DNA of 64,000 nucleotides from Tetragonia tetragonoides (lineage: Eukaryota; Streptophyta; Magnoliopsida; Caryophyllales; Aizoaceae), in NCBI GenBank assembly GCA_038025085.1, contig CM076151.1, positions 9,305,001-9,369,000 of the forward strand, given 5' to 3'. The first letter of the stretch is position 1, and the number at the start of each line of letters is the position of its first letter. Under the pieces are notes generated by a model. It was not told the origin of the DNA and searched no databases. It saw only the letters and a list, made by a program, of their open reading frames with translations. Below are positions 1-11,072 of this stretch, one piece after another. Made by a program: the position numbers and the translations under genes.

Positions 1-44
1 TTGTTTTCTTATTCTGTCTTTCTCGGGGTGGCATCTGTATGCAG

Positions 45-3000
45 GTATCTCTAATCTTGTAGCCGTTTTTCTATTTCCGCTGCTTATAAATTATTTTCAG
101 ATGGGTGTGACTGGTGCAGCCATTGCCACCGTTGTGTCCCAGTAAGTACATTCCTCAGTGATTTTGTCCACTGTGAACATATATTTTCTTAAAGTATTGA
201 AGAGGGCTTCTCTGACTGGTGAAAGGTAGTGGGTGTCCACTAACGGCTATTTCTTGGCCCTATTTATATGTTGATGACCTGCACCCTTTTTTGTGCTCCA
301 GGTATATTGGTAGTTTCTTGATGATGTGGCAACTTAGTAAGAGAGCAGTGTTATTACCTCCAAAGTTGGGAGATTTGAAGTTTGGTGTCTATTTGAAGTC
401 TGGTAAGTGTTTAAGATTGCATGAATAGAAAGTCCAATTTTATTCAATTTGTATTGTATCTTGCTGTAAATAACCTAATGTTATACGGATTCGTTATACC
501 TGAGTTCTGCTTGGTCACTTTCTTTTCACTTCGACATCTCTCTTCAATTCGGCACTTTAATGTCGCATAAGAATTTTCCTCTGCACTGTGGTACAAACTT
601 GTTTGGTGTGCACTTGCAGCCTGATTTAGTTATGTGTGCTATATGGGATTTTGGTTTGTGATATTTTTTTTCAATGTCCTAGCATTCTTTTTTCCCTCAA
701 GAACATCAGCCAGCCATCACAAGGGACTATTTCTGATGCTTTATGCTTGGAATATTTTAGGTATAAAAGACAGTAGTTCTGTTTTTAACCTTCGTCCACA
801 CTTTCTAATTTTCAGGTGGCTTTCTTATCGGAAGAACTTTGGCTGTTTTGATAACTATGACACTCGGAGCCTCCATGGCTGCTCGTCAGGGTCCTGTAGC
901 TATGGCTGGTCATCAAATCTGTTTGCAAGTCTGGTTAGCTGTGTCTCTTATAACTGATGCAATAGCTGCATCTGCTCAGGTTAGTCCACCCAACGAATTT
1001 CTATGTCACTGCCGTACGTTCTTTGTCATCTGTATAGACACAAAGAAGAAAGATAGATGGTTGTTGATTTATGGACTAAGTGAAAGTGTAGTTTGTAGAG
1101 ATAATCCAGTGTAGTAAGCGTACGTGTTCAATGAGATTAAATAGGAGTATCAGTACAGTATATCTCTGCTTCGCAATCGTGGGGATGGGCTTTTCCCAAC
1201 TCCGTAGCTCCCCAGTTACTTTCTTGGTAACGAGGAGGTGGATGCTGGAGGACATTCTCTGCTGGAGACAATGGGTATTAAGTTTGATGGTCCTATGGGA
1301 AAGGAAGTTTCTCTTGGTGCTCAATCTTTTTCAAGGAAAAAGAAGGGTAGTCGAGAGCTTGATCGATTAAAGTCTAGTATTAATTATGATGGTTGTTGCT
1401 TGAAAAACAAGCATTGAGCTTTTAGGTTTTGCTTGTTTTAGGATTGGGTTGTTTTGGTTCTGATTTTGGAAACTTTTTATTATTGTATTATTTCCTTCTT
1501 AATCAATAGGAATCTCTTTCTGCTTTCGTTCTGTTAGTTTCGGAATCCATATCCTATCAATATCTAGCCTCTTCTGATGTGAATTTTTGGTTACAGGCTC
1601 TGGTAGCTAGTTCTTTATCAAGAGGGGACTACAGTACAGTGAAAGAGCTGGTTAATTTTGTTTTGCAGGTTTGCCATTGTTTTGTTGCTTTGTCCTATTA
1701 TATGTATCCTCCTCTTTTATTTCCTTCCATTGTATTTTGTGGCATCTCGGTTCTCTGGTTTGTGCATCTTCTGGGGAATGCCACCTTACTTCTTTCGTAT
1801 TTTTTTGGTTCCTCAGATTGGAGTACTCACAGGTGGTGCATTGGCCGCGATGTTGGGAATATCTTTTGGTTCTTTGGCGACATTATTCACGAAGGATGCT
1901 GGGGTATTACAAATTGTGAAAGCCGGCACTTTGGTGAGTACCAGCTGCTTGTCTCACTTGCATCCAGATAGTAGTGCTGATTAATTAGTATATTTGTCAC
2001 TTCTGGTCCTTATTATTTCTTTAAATTGTCTCATGTCAACAGTTTGTCAGTGCAAGTCAACCGGTCAATGCTTTAGCTTTTATATTTGATGGTCTGCATT
2101 ACGGTGCCTCTGATTTCCGTTATGCTGCATTTTCCATGGTAAGTTGCTTTAATTTATTGCAAGTAAACGTATGTTATAGTTTAGATTACTGACTTTTTTG
2201 AATGTTCTGCAGATGTTGGTAGGGGTAGTATCTTCTGCAGTTCTTCTTTATGCTCCTTCGGTCATCGGTCTTCCTGGTGTATGGCTGGGCTTGACTCTCT
2301 TTATGGTTCTGCGAATGGCAGCCGGATATGTCAGGTGTTTTGTTTTTTAAATATTAAATAATATCATTTCTATCTGCTAGTCTAGATCCCCCCCCCCCAA
2401 CAAAAAAAAAACAAAAGGAAAAGAAAAGAAAAAGGAACACGCCTTATGTTTTGTTGTGAAATGGTGATATACATTGGCCCTGCCCATGTTTGTTTTGTTT
2501 GCTTGCTTTGTCGGATTGGGGTGGGAGCTGCATCATTTAAGTGACTATCTGCCCCAAAAGTTCCGTTTTTCCGTTTCATGTGGTTTTATGACTGTGTTGT
2601 TTTCTGATAATATAATAATAATGACTGCTTTCTCTGATTGGTGGATAGTATATCAGGAAATGGTCCGCATTGTTTCTTGCATAGAGGATCTACACTTGCC
2701 TCGTCTCTTACTTGTGTTGTTATACTGTATTCGAGTTTTCCTTTCCTGATTGCATAAGTGGTCCATGTTGGTTCTTGCATAGTGGATTGGCATTTGGCCT
2801 TGTTTCCTTTTCTTTGTTGCTATCTTGTATTCATGAGTCATGACTATTATTTCCTTTTCTCATAATGTTATATTTTGCCTCATTTTCCCAGAATATGCCT
2901 CAAAAATGGTCCGTGGTGGTTCTTGCATAGAGACAATGTACCGGTAAGTGGTTAATTGTAACCGGTCTATTTCATCATGATAGTCTAATGTTTGGTTTGT

Positions 3001-3342
3001 CCAAAATCTCTACTATACTGTTCCTTTTTTTTCTTCTTCTTTTCTTTTCTTTCTTTTGGGTGGGGTGGTGGGTGGTGGGGGTTAAGAGTAGGCGCACAAC
3101 CAACAAGAATTGAATCCTCAACGGTGACTATACTCCCAATCACTAGCATCTCTTGATTAAAATTGAACTTTTTTTTAAAGATCAACATTACTCATGCTCC
3201 GTGACACTGGTAAATTAAATCATCAAAAACAGTAGCTTGGTTTTTAATAAGTGGGTAATTTTGTGTTGGGATTCTTTTCTTGCTGTTAATCACTTGTTCC
3301 TTTTCATTTCAGGGCAAAGATCTAGTAGTTTCACACAATTGA
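45..3342 (+). CDS. DTX45: MATE efflux transporter, DTX45-like (chloroplastic type), 5'-partial
   Basis: Nine exons can be joined in one frame with GT-AG borders: 45-141, 302-402, 816-979, 1597-1668, 1817-1933, 2043-2138, 2213-2334, 2892-2943 and 3313-3342 (stop TGA). The gene starts before the window. The translation holds several hydrophobic helices and blocks typical of plant MATE proteins: GVTGAAIATVVSQY, ARQGPVAMAGHQICLQVWLA, FVSASQPVNALAFIFDGLHY and a C-terminal GPWWFLHRDN. MATE proteins are cation-coupled antiporters of 12 helices; the seen part covers about the last seven. The blocks resemble the DTX44/45/EDS5 plastid-envelope branch, DTX45 best, from memory. The last exon (residues GKDLVVSHN) is the weakest: it is short and only splice-site based. 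Substrate cannot be read from sequence. Confidence 0.85.
2649..2943 (+). repeat. Degenerate copies of DTX45-like exon 8 inside intron 7
   Basis: The core of exon 8, GGTCCgtggtggTTCTTGCATAG at 2908, recurs upstream in the intron as close variants at 2661 and 2760, each followed by unrelated GT/CT-rich intron sequence. The upstream copies have lost reading frame and usable splice sites, so they look like decayed tandem exon duplications. Confidence 0.6.
3024..3175 (-). mobile_element. SINE-like tRNA-derived repeat (probable)
   Basis: Read on the minus strand there is a tRNA-like head with an A-box-like stretch (GCTAGTGATTGGGAGTATAG) and a B-box-like GAGGATTCAATTC, then a pyrimidine-rich body and an impure A-rich tail (plus-strand CT/T run 3024-3058). 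No clear target-site duplication was found, so this is only a likely SINE relic. It lies in the last intron of the DTX45-like gene. Confidence 0.35.
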
Positions 3343-4109
3343 AATAATCAGCAATAGTAAAACTTGGAGGCATCAGTGTCCAGAGCTGGTACGCTCTCTT
3401 CATTTGGCCGATGAGAAGTTTCTTTTGGATTTCTTAGACAGAATTTTATGCTACGTAAAATTTAGCTGTACATTCCTTTCCGTAAATTGGTTATTGTACA
3501 TAAGGTTAAAGCCATTTTAGATTCCTATTAATCGATCAAATCTCTGAGAGATGCGCTGGTTCTGGTTTTGCCCTGAGATTCTCCGAGAATCTGCTCATTC
3601 TAAGTTTTAACAGTGTTGGACTTGCTTGCAAGTGCATGGATTTCCCCAATGACGTGAAAGGCGTTCTCTAGTGGCACGTAGGGACATAGTATTAGCTAAG
3701 TTGTGCAGCGTACATTAACTTCCCTGATGGAAGGTTTAGCCTTTAGGTAAATATTGTGAAGTTGAAGATAGACTAAAATGTTCTATACAGTAAGGATCTT
3801 AAGAGATTCTGGTCATGGCCTAGTTGTTGGATGGTGGATGCATTGCCTAGCGACGTATAAAGACTTTGATACAGTATGACGTTGGAGTTTAATTCTATTT
3901 AATCAGACTAAAATGCAATGATAAAACTAGAGGTCGCCACATCAGTTGCTAAATGATGTGTCAATTTACTTATGACATGTCATGTGACTCATGGCTAGTA
4001 AAAAACAAAAGAGAAAAAGAGAGAAACTAGCAATAATCAGATGTTTTAAAAACATAATGTAGTTTAATGACTCCTTCATCCCCTTCCCTTCATTCTCATA
4101 TACCCAAAA
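3343..4109. other. 3' UTR and spacer after the DTX45-like gene
   Basis: Probable 3' UTR for the first one or two hundred bases, then AT-rich spacer. No coding sequence or named repeat recognised. Confidence 0.4.
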
Positions 4110-5640
4110 ACCGTGGATTAGCCTCCGATGTTCACTAAGAGGGCATTCAAGCCTACCAAGGACCCAATAACCTACCCCGGGGGTCTTCCATGTCCCCTAG
4201 GGGTGTCCCGTGCGATGTGGTGCGAAAATATCCACCTTCGTTTCGGGGCCTTCCGGAAGCTCAAAAAAGGTGGATTATAGCCTTTGTTTTCGGCTTCTCG
4301 GGGCTTGTCATTTTTGCCGAAACTTTTTCGGGAGGTCAACCATGATCCTAGAAGACCCTCGGTGACCCGAGAGCGTCATTCGGATCTCCAAACTTTGATA
4401 TTACCCATGTCTTTGGTGTTCCGACTCTACACGTAAAACGCCCTTCCAAGCCTATCAGGGACCGAATAAGCGACACCAATGGCCTCCCATGTCCCTTAGG
4501 GATGTTCCGTGCGATGTGGTGTAAAAATATCCACCTTGGTTCCGGGGCCTCTCGGAAGCCCCAAAAACGTGGATTACAGCCTTCCTTTTCGGCTTCCTGG
4601 AGCTCGGTTGTCATTTATGCCGAAACTTCTCCGGGGGGTCTATCATGACCCTAGAGGACCCTTAGTGCCCCCCAAAAGCGTTATCCGGATCCCCAAACTT
4701 CGATACCACCTATGCCTTTTGGTGTTCTGACTCTTACATCAGTTTCCGTAAAACGCCCTTTCAAGCCTATCAGCGACCGGAAAAGCGACCCCAATGGCCT
4801 CCCATGTACCCTAGGGGTATCCTGTGCGATGTGGTGCGAAAATATCCACCTTCGTTCCGGGGCTTCCCGGAAGCTCAAAAAACGTGGATTATAACCTTCG
4901 TTTTCGGCTTCCCGGAACTTGGGTGTCATTTTTGTCCAAACTTCTCCGGGTGGTCTATCATGACCCTAGAGGACCCTTGGTGGCCCAGGAGCGTCATTTG
5001 GATCCCCGAACTTCGATACCACGCATGCCTTTAGCGTTACCACTCTTACATCAGTATCCTGTAAAACGCCCTTCCAAAGCCTATCAGCGACCGAATAAGC
5101 GACCCCAAGAGCCTCCCATGTCCCCTAGGGGTGTTCCGTGTGATGTGGTGCGGAAATATCTACCTTTGTTCCGGGGCCTTGCAGAAGTCCAAGCCTTCAT
5201 TTTCGGCTTTTCAGGGCTCAGGTGTCATTTTTGCCCAAATTTTCTGGGGGGTCTGTCATGACCCTAAAGGACCCTCAATGCCCTGAGAGGGTCATCGAGA
5301 CCCTCGAGTTTTAATATAACCCATGCCTTTAGTGTTGCGGCCCTTACATTGGTGTCTCATAAAAAATGCCCTTACAAGCCTATCAGGGACCCAATAACGG
5401 GCCTCGGGTGCCTCTTATGTTCCTCAAGGGTGTCGTGCATGTGGTGCAAAACTATCCCCTTTGTTCCGGGGCCTCTCGGAACCGCAAAAACCGTGGAATA
5501 TAGCCTTGATTTTCTACTTCTTGGGTCTGTTTTTTTTTTTTTGCTTAAACTTCTACGGGGGGTCTACCGTCACCCTAGAGGACCTTAGGTGACTGGGGAC
5601 AGTCATCTGGGTCCCCGAACTTCGACTTCACCCATGGGTC
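4110..5640. repeat. Tandem array 1 of a ~313-bp GC-richer repeat (about 5 units)
   Basis: Landmark CCCATGTCCCCTAGGGG recurs near 4187, 4487, 4801, 5116 and 5411, i.e. every ~297-315 bp. Each unit then carries GCGATGTGGTGCGAAAATAT, AAAAACGTGGATTATAGCC, a TTCGGCTTCCCGG block and CATGACCCTAGAGGACC. Units differ by many substitutions and small indels. The same family forms the larger array at 16684-20036. The many short open frames here are by-products of the repeat, differ in frame between units and do not look like a conserved protein. Confidence 0.85.
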
Positions 5641-6413
5641 ATGGGACATAGCGCTAGCTGGGCGTTGAGACATAGGCCACCTAGATTTTGTTTCAATAAA
5701 TTTTTGATGTACTTATTTCATTTCGATCCATTGCCTACTATGATAATCTTTGGAAAAAGAGCTTTATAACAGAGTATTCTCAAGTTTGTTAATAAAAGGC
5801 TAATAATCGTTTCCTATAAGCACTCGGTCAAATATAGATCAGAGTTTACAATATGACTAATCATAATAAGTAGAACTATAATGCAACAAACAATGTTATT
5901 TAGGGGAGTACTCATTTAGGTAGATTTCTCTAACTTTTATAGAGGCATCACAAGTCAATGAATGCTTTTTTTTTTTTGTCAACGGCTAATACACGGTCAG
6001 TGAATGAGTATTATCATGACTTGAGGGCATCATTTTCTCAACATTTTAATATTTGCCTAGACAAATTAAAATCAGGTTGCGAATGAATCTCCAAAACTCC
6101 CGTCTTGGTGTTTTTTTAGTTTTATTTACCAGTTCATCACAAAATTAGCACAAAAAAATAAAATAAAATTATGAGTACATCAAAGTTAGAAGCAAGACAA
6201 CTCATCAAAAAACATTAAATATTTAAAAAAATATTTAAAAAGAGTTGAAACATTCTGTACATCCCTCAGACATGCACACTAATTGTAGTAAAAGCTGTAA
6301 AAAGCTCTTAAGGAGAATTTTATGGAGTCCAAAATATTAGGTATTTATTCTTGCTATTCTCTTGTCATTATAATGCTCATCGGAACCTCAATTATATGAG
6401 GATAGATTCAGTA
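5641..6413. other. AT-rich intergenic stretch
   Basis: No gene, RNA or recognisable element seen; ordinary AT-rich sequence with poly-T and poly-A tracts. Confidence 0.4.
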
Positions 6414-6423
6414 CTTGGTTACT

Positions 6424-6795
6424 AGGTTGCACGGATTCGGATACGAGTGTGGAGACGGGTACGGATACAGATACGGGATACTGCATTTCTAAAAAAATAG
6501 GATACAGACACGTATAATGATTAAACAATATAAAATATAAAAATGATTTTTTTCTCAGAAATGTAGACACTAAATCTTAAAATAACTAAGAAAATTAGAA
6601 TGAAAACAATTCAAACATCTTTTCGTAGGTGTATTTTACAATTTTTAAGATGAAAAATAGATAAGCTATGTAAACATGTTTAAAAATTACCGATCAAGTA
6701 TTCTCAAACATCGGACAAGTACCCTACAAGTATCGGTATTCTAGAAGTATCGGATACGAGATACTGCACCTTTAAGAAGTATCGGTGCAACGGAG
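6424..6795. mobile_element. hAT-like non-autonomous element filled with GGATAC/TATCGG repeats
   Basis: Flanked by the direct repeat CTTGGTTACT (6414-6423 and 6796-6805). The ends are inverted: AGGTTGCACGG on the left, and GTGCAACGGAG on the right. The interior near both ends consists of degenerate GGATACGG / AGTATCGG words around an AT-rich core. An 8-10 bp duplication fits hAT or Mutator; I favour hAT by similarity to other elements in this window. Confidence 0.6.
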
Positions 6796-6910
6796 CTTGG
6801 TTACTGTAATTTTCATAAGTTTAATATATATCCACAAGTGTAAAGATTGGACATTATGTATCAATCAACTTTTAAAGAATCAGTATATCATTGTAGAGCG
6901 TTGTAATGTA

Positions 6911-7188
6911 CTCCTTTCGTTCCTGTCAAACGCTACCATTTACCTAAAATGGATGTTTCATTTAAACACTCCCATTTATTTACTTGGTAAATAATTTACT
7001 AGTCATTTACAATATTAACCCCCATTAAAACCCAAGCCCCACCCTTTTCTTTTTCTCTCTTCAAGTCCCTATCCACCCATCTAAATATGAGTAATGTTGA
7101 GGGTAGAAAGGAAAAGCACATGGCAAAATAAACTTTCCTTAGTCTTTGTGCCAAAAGCAAATGGTAGCGTTTGACAGAAACGGAGGGA
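6911..7188. mobile_element. Stowaway-type MITE
   Basis: Left end TA-CTCCTTTCGTTCCTGTC and right end GACAGAAACGGAGGGA are inverted repeats of about 30 bp, with GCTACCATTT in the inner TIR. The CTCCCTCCGT terminus and TA target are the signature of Tc1/mariner-derived Stowaway MITEs. The right TA has mutated to TC. Confidence 0.7.
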
Positions 7189-7418
7189 TCCACTACCAAT
7201 TGAGCATTAGTGGGGGAAAAGGGAGCGTGGGGATTCTTTTGAAAGCATTTATGTAAAGTAGAATCCTTAACCAAGCATTTTAGATTTTTAGTGGTTAAAC
7301 AGTAACATTATGTAATTGATAGTATTGTCTGAAAATAAAGCGTGACCCAGTTGATTGACATCTAGGGATCCGAGAGGTTCTGTAATAATTACAAGTATCA
7401 TCTTCTAATTGTGAAGCT

Positions 7419-7859
7419 GACGGTTTTATTCTCATTACATCTTAACAAAAAATCATATTATATTAGTATGATTACGCATAGCCAGAATGTGATTGGAATA
7501 GGTAGTAGAAGACGGTTTTATTGTCATTACATCTTAACAAAAAATCATACTCCCTCCATTTTTTCTTTAAACTTCCTATTTGCTTTTTCACGGTTTTCGA
7601 GGTGGTACTTTGACTATTAATATCTACAAATTTATATAAGTAAAATTTATAAAAATTTGATATTTTGAAAATATATTTTCAAAGGAATCTAATGCATATA
7701 TTTTCAAATCATAACTCATAGAGATTTTTTATATATTAACGGTCAAAGTTTACAAAGTTTGACCTCAAAAAAGCAAGTAGGAAGTTTAAAGAGAAACGAA
7801 GAGAATATTATATTAGTATGATTACGCGTAGCCAGAATGTGATTGGAATAGGTAATAGA
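7419..7859. repeat. Tandem duplication of a 92-bp segment, second copy split by a MITE
   Basis: Copy 1 is 7419-7510. Copy 2 starts at 7511, is interrupted after 7549 by the MITE at 7550-7805 and resumes at 7806-7859. Both copies begin GACGGTTTTATT and contain ATTACGC-TAGCCAGAATG; they differ at only a few positions. Confidence 0.85.
7550..7805. mobile_element. Stowaway-type MITE with TA target duplication
   Basis: Left end CTCCCTCCATTTTTTC and right end GAGAAACGAAGAGAA are inverted; TA flanks both sides (7548-7549, 7806-7807). Sub-terminal AAACTTCCTATTTGCTTTTT is inverted at the right end, and the interior has the GTACTTTGACTATTAA block shared with the MITE at 40213. Copy 1 of the surrounding duplication preserves the empty site. 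Confidence 0.85.
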
Positions 7860-8969
7860 CTCGTAGGACATTGAATGGGTAAGAGAATTCGGATTTGTGA
7901 AAAGGATGCCTCAAAAATCAAAATGACAAAAAATTGACCTTGAAGGAGACTGAGTGATATTCTAGTTTTACTTGACCAAGATTATTGATGATGTGGTGGG
8001 TCCTAAATTATGTAACAATTTTTCTGAAACAGGAGATATGGTCGCAATCCAAGCAGTTGTCTTCTTGAACACTCCTATGTCTTTCTCAATTGATCACTGA
8101 AATTTTTGCATATCCAAGCAATTAGTAGTAGCTGCTGCACGTGACGATAAAGGGCTATCTATGATCGAATGGTTATAGTTACTCTCGTAGGCTGACCTCT
8201 GTATAGAGGAGCGGCTTTTTTTATCAATAGACCACTGAACTAAAGTAAACTAAATTAAATCGAATTACTTACTGGTTAAGTGGAGAAGAACACACCCTTA
8301 TTCCTATTCTGAAATATCTCTATGTGAAAAGTCTGAAAAATCCTCCTTTTTTCTAATGGGACAAACTTGATTTGTGTAAATGAAGCCGAGTTTATGAAAG
8401 TAAGACATTTTTTCTCCTTGCGTTTAGTTTCAACTTCCAAGATTATGAGATTATGAGATGGGAGCATAAGTGGTAAGTGGTAAGTGGTAAATGGTAAATG
8501 TTCTAATTTCACAACCTATTGATTCACGGGTCAAAATCTTCTACTTAAACCCGTTAATCCATCGAAGATGTTGATTTGTCGGACGCATATAATTTGCGGA
8601 CTATGCTATGTGTGTTCTTGTAGCTAAAAAAAAAAAAAGGCTTCCAAGATTTTGAGAGATGGTTTTACTGACGTGGGCGGCGATGAGTTATCAACATCAA
8701 TGCGTATTGGTTCAAGCCGGAGCATAGATGTCCCTCTCACAGGACCAGTCTGGGGTGCCACGTTCACATCTGTTGGTCCAACAAGGGTCAACCCCACTAG
8801 CATGGCCCAAAGTTCCTATTGGGCTTTATTGTATCCAAACTTTTCTCATACCGGTAATGTTTTGGAGGACCATTTTTGTTTCCTTTTGGTAAGCTGCCTC
8901 CATTTCACCTGGGCCCAATTCCCAATCCATTCATTGTTCGTCCTAGTCTCTTTTTACGCGCACATTACT
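7860..8969. other. Intergenic stretch
   Basis: No convincing gene. A 109-codon open frame at 8652-8981 has no recognisable domain and runs into the SINE target site. Short tandem TGGTAAG words at 8470-8500. Confidence 0.35.
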
Positions 8970-8982
8970 CGTATTGCCTAAT

Positions 8983-9172
8983 GCTTTTTTTTTTTTTTTT
9001 TTTTTGTTACAAGGACCATGCAATAACGCGTAAATACATATACATATATTGGGCAAACTAAAGATAGAGGATGATTTATTCTCCCTACATAGATGAAGAT
9101 TTGAACTGCTAACCATTAAATTGTGAGAGTGAGACACTTAGCACTTGTGCAGTTGTGCTCCCAACTTATCTT
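8983..9172 (-). mobile_element. tRNA-derived SINE with poly(A) tail and 13-bp TSD
   Basis: Perfect 13-bp target-site duplication CGTATTGCCTAAT at 8970-8982 and 9173-9185. On the minus strand the element starts with a tRNA-like head (GGGAGCACAACTGCACAAGT; A-box-like GCACAAGTGCTAAG; B-box-like AGTTCAAATCTTC) and ends in a run of about 19 A, seen as poly-T after 8985. Length 190 bp is typical of plant SINEs, which need LINE enzymes supplied in trans. Confidence 0.85.
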
Positions 9173-9185
9173 CGTATTGCCTAAT

Positions 9186-10249
9186 ACCTAGTGCCTTGAA
9201 GAAGATAAAACTATAACACTCCCCCTAAAATTACTATAAGAATTAGTCATAATTTATTTTGTAACGCTTTATTTTATTGGGTCCACACAATACTCGACCC
9301 CCCTTAGTTCATACAATAATAAAAGATTTACTGAAATTAGTTAAGGTAGAAAGCTCCACTAAACCAACAAAGAAAAGAAACAAATCAAAACCCATATAGT
9401 GGGAGAATTATGCAAACACATCCATGCAAGGCAAAACTATATAGTCCAATACAAACATAGTACGTACGCCGTCCGTCCATTAACATTGATCAACTGATCT
9501 GATATTCAATAATAATGTTCCATGATACTGGTTGGTTCTTGAAGGATAATACTCTTATGAGTTAATAATGCTTCACCACACAAATTAAAGACTTGTATTC
9601 TGTTGGCCTATCTAAGAGATGAATTATTTGTTTTTATCCTCGAATTAACCAAGTGGTTGGTGCTCATGCCATAACTAGACAGATCCACTCGATGTGGAAC
9701 ATTATTATTGCAATTTGCATATGTCTTTTTGGTCCAACTTATATGGTGACTTTGGATGTGAAAAAAGGAACATAAATAATTATTCAATATATATTCACCA
9801 AAAAAAACAAATAATTATTCAATATATATGACCATTTTGACCAAGACTTTGGTTTTGTTTGAGACAATATAATATTTTTTAAAAAAAAATCTTAAACACT
9901 TTTCTTTATAAAACTTTAAAAAAAAAATGTTTTAGGCCTCAAGTAATTGAGCCGAACTCCAATAATAATGTGTGTTTTATTTTTATTTTATTTGGGGGGG
10001 GGGGTGGAAGAGGGACTAATGTAAGTAAGTTTATTTCGGTGATTTTTGTCTTATTTTGTTGATTGTACTGATTTTTGTTTAACTTTTATTAATTTTTGTT
10101 GAAATAAACAAAAAAATGAATAGAAATTTGCTAAGGAAAATGATAGAACATAATTAAAAATGTAAATATTTAGTTAATTTATATTAGGCTTAGACTTGTA
10201 TAATTAGACCTTTATGTTTGTATTAGGGCTCCAGCCCAATTTGATCTTT
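9186..10249. other. AT-rich intergenic stretch
   Basis: No gene or element recognised. Homopolymer G run near 9993-10003 and several poly-A/T tracts. Confidence 0.4.
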
Positions 10250-10254
10250 ATATT

Positions 10255-10987
10255 TGTTGAGGTAACGCCCCAAATACCAAATAATATTTAGTTGTGTTTT
10301 ATTTTAGTTTTGTAAAGAAAAGAAAATAAAACAAAAGAAAAAAAAGAAAAAGAAAATAAAAAGGTCTTGGTCTGTGATTGGCTTCCAAATAGAAGCTGAA
10401 CACTTAGAAAATAAGTAGGAAAAGGTTTCTTTGATTGACAGGGAACAAAAACAGCCCAAGCAATTAGAAGACTTGCACGGCATGTGAGAGAGCCGAAACA
10501 AAGCAAAAGAAAAGCCGTAAGAACAAACAGCCGAAGACAAAGAAAGGAAGAGAGCCAGTGAGTGTGAGAGACAAACAAAGAGTGAGAGAAATTGAGTATT
10601 TCTCCAAAGAGGTTTGTTCCAGTTCACGGTTAATTCGGTTTGTTCGGGTGAAGATAATCGGAGTATTCGGTTCGGTCATCGACAGGTATTTGTGGGTACA
10701 TCTTTGGTTTTGTGGGAGTACCAAATTGAGTTAGGGTTTGTCAATTTGTACTAGTACCAAAGATAGATTGTCTACTTGTTGTTTGATCTTGTGAGTGTTA
10801 CCGATTGTACTCTTGATTATTATAGTGAATCATATTTTAGTGCGTGGAGATCCGCACCGTGGTTTTTCCCCTAATTGAGAGGGGTTTTCCACGTAAAATT
10901 GTTTGTGTTGTTTTTGGGTTCTTGCACTTTATTTTTCCGATTATCTGTTATTGTGATTGTGGGTAAATACCGTAGTTTTCCCCAACA
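10255..10987 (+). repeat. 5' LTR of the copia element
   Basis: 733 bp, TG...CA ends, identical to the 3' LTR except one base. The long antisense open frames in both LTRs are chance translations of purine-rich sequence. Confidence 0.93.
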
Positions 10988-10988
10988 G

Positions 10989-11000
10989 TGGTATCAGAGC
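10989..11000 (+). other. Primer binding site (initiator tRNA-Met)
   Basis: TGGTATCAGAGC starts two bases after the 5' LTR and is the standard complement to the 3' end of plant initiator tRNA-Met. Confidence 0.9.
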
Positions 11001-11072
11001 TTTTTGGTTGTAGGATTGGTGGTGGGAAAATTACTGTATTTGTTGAAGGAGGAATTATTTTGTGCAAGTAAC

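Noticed and set aside
4348..5588. Many 60-145-codon frames in array 1
   Set aside because: Frames change from unit to unit of the satellite and carry no domain; best explained by GC-richer repeat sequence.
8652..8981. 109-codon ORF
   Set aside because: No domain; ends inside the target site of a SINE and has no conserved start context.
10288..10724. Antisense hydrophobic ORFs in the LTR (repeated at 12450-12886)
   Set aside because: Purely the reverse complement of purine-rich LTR; identical in both LTRs because the LTRs are identical.
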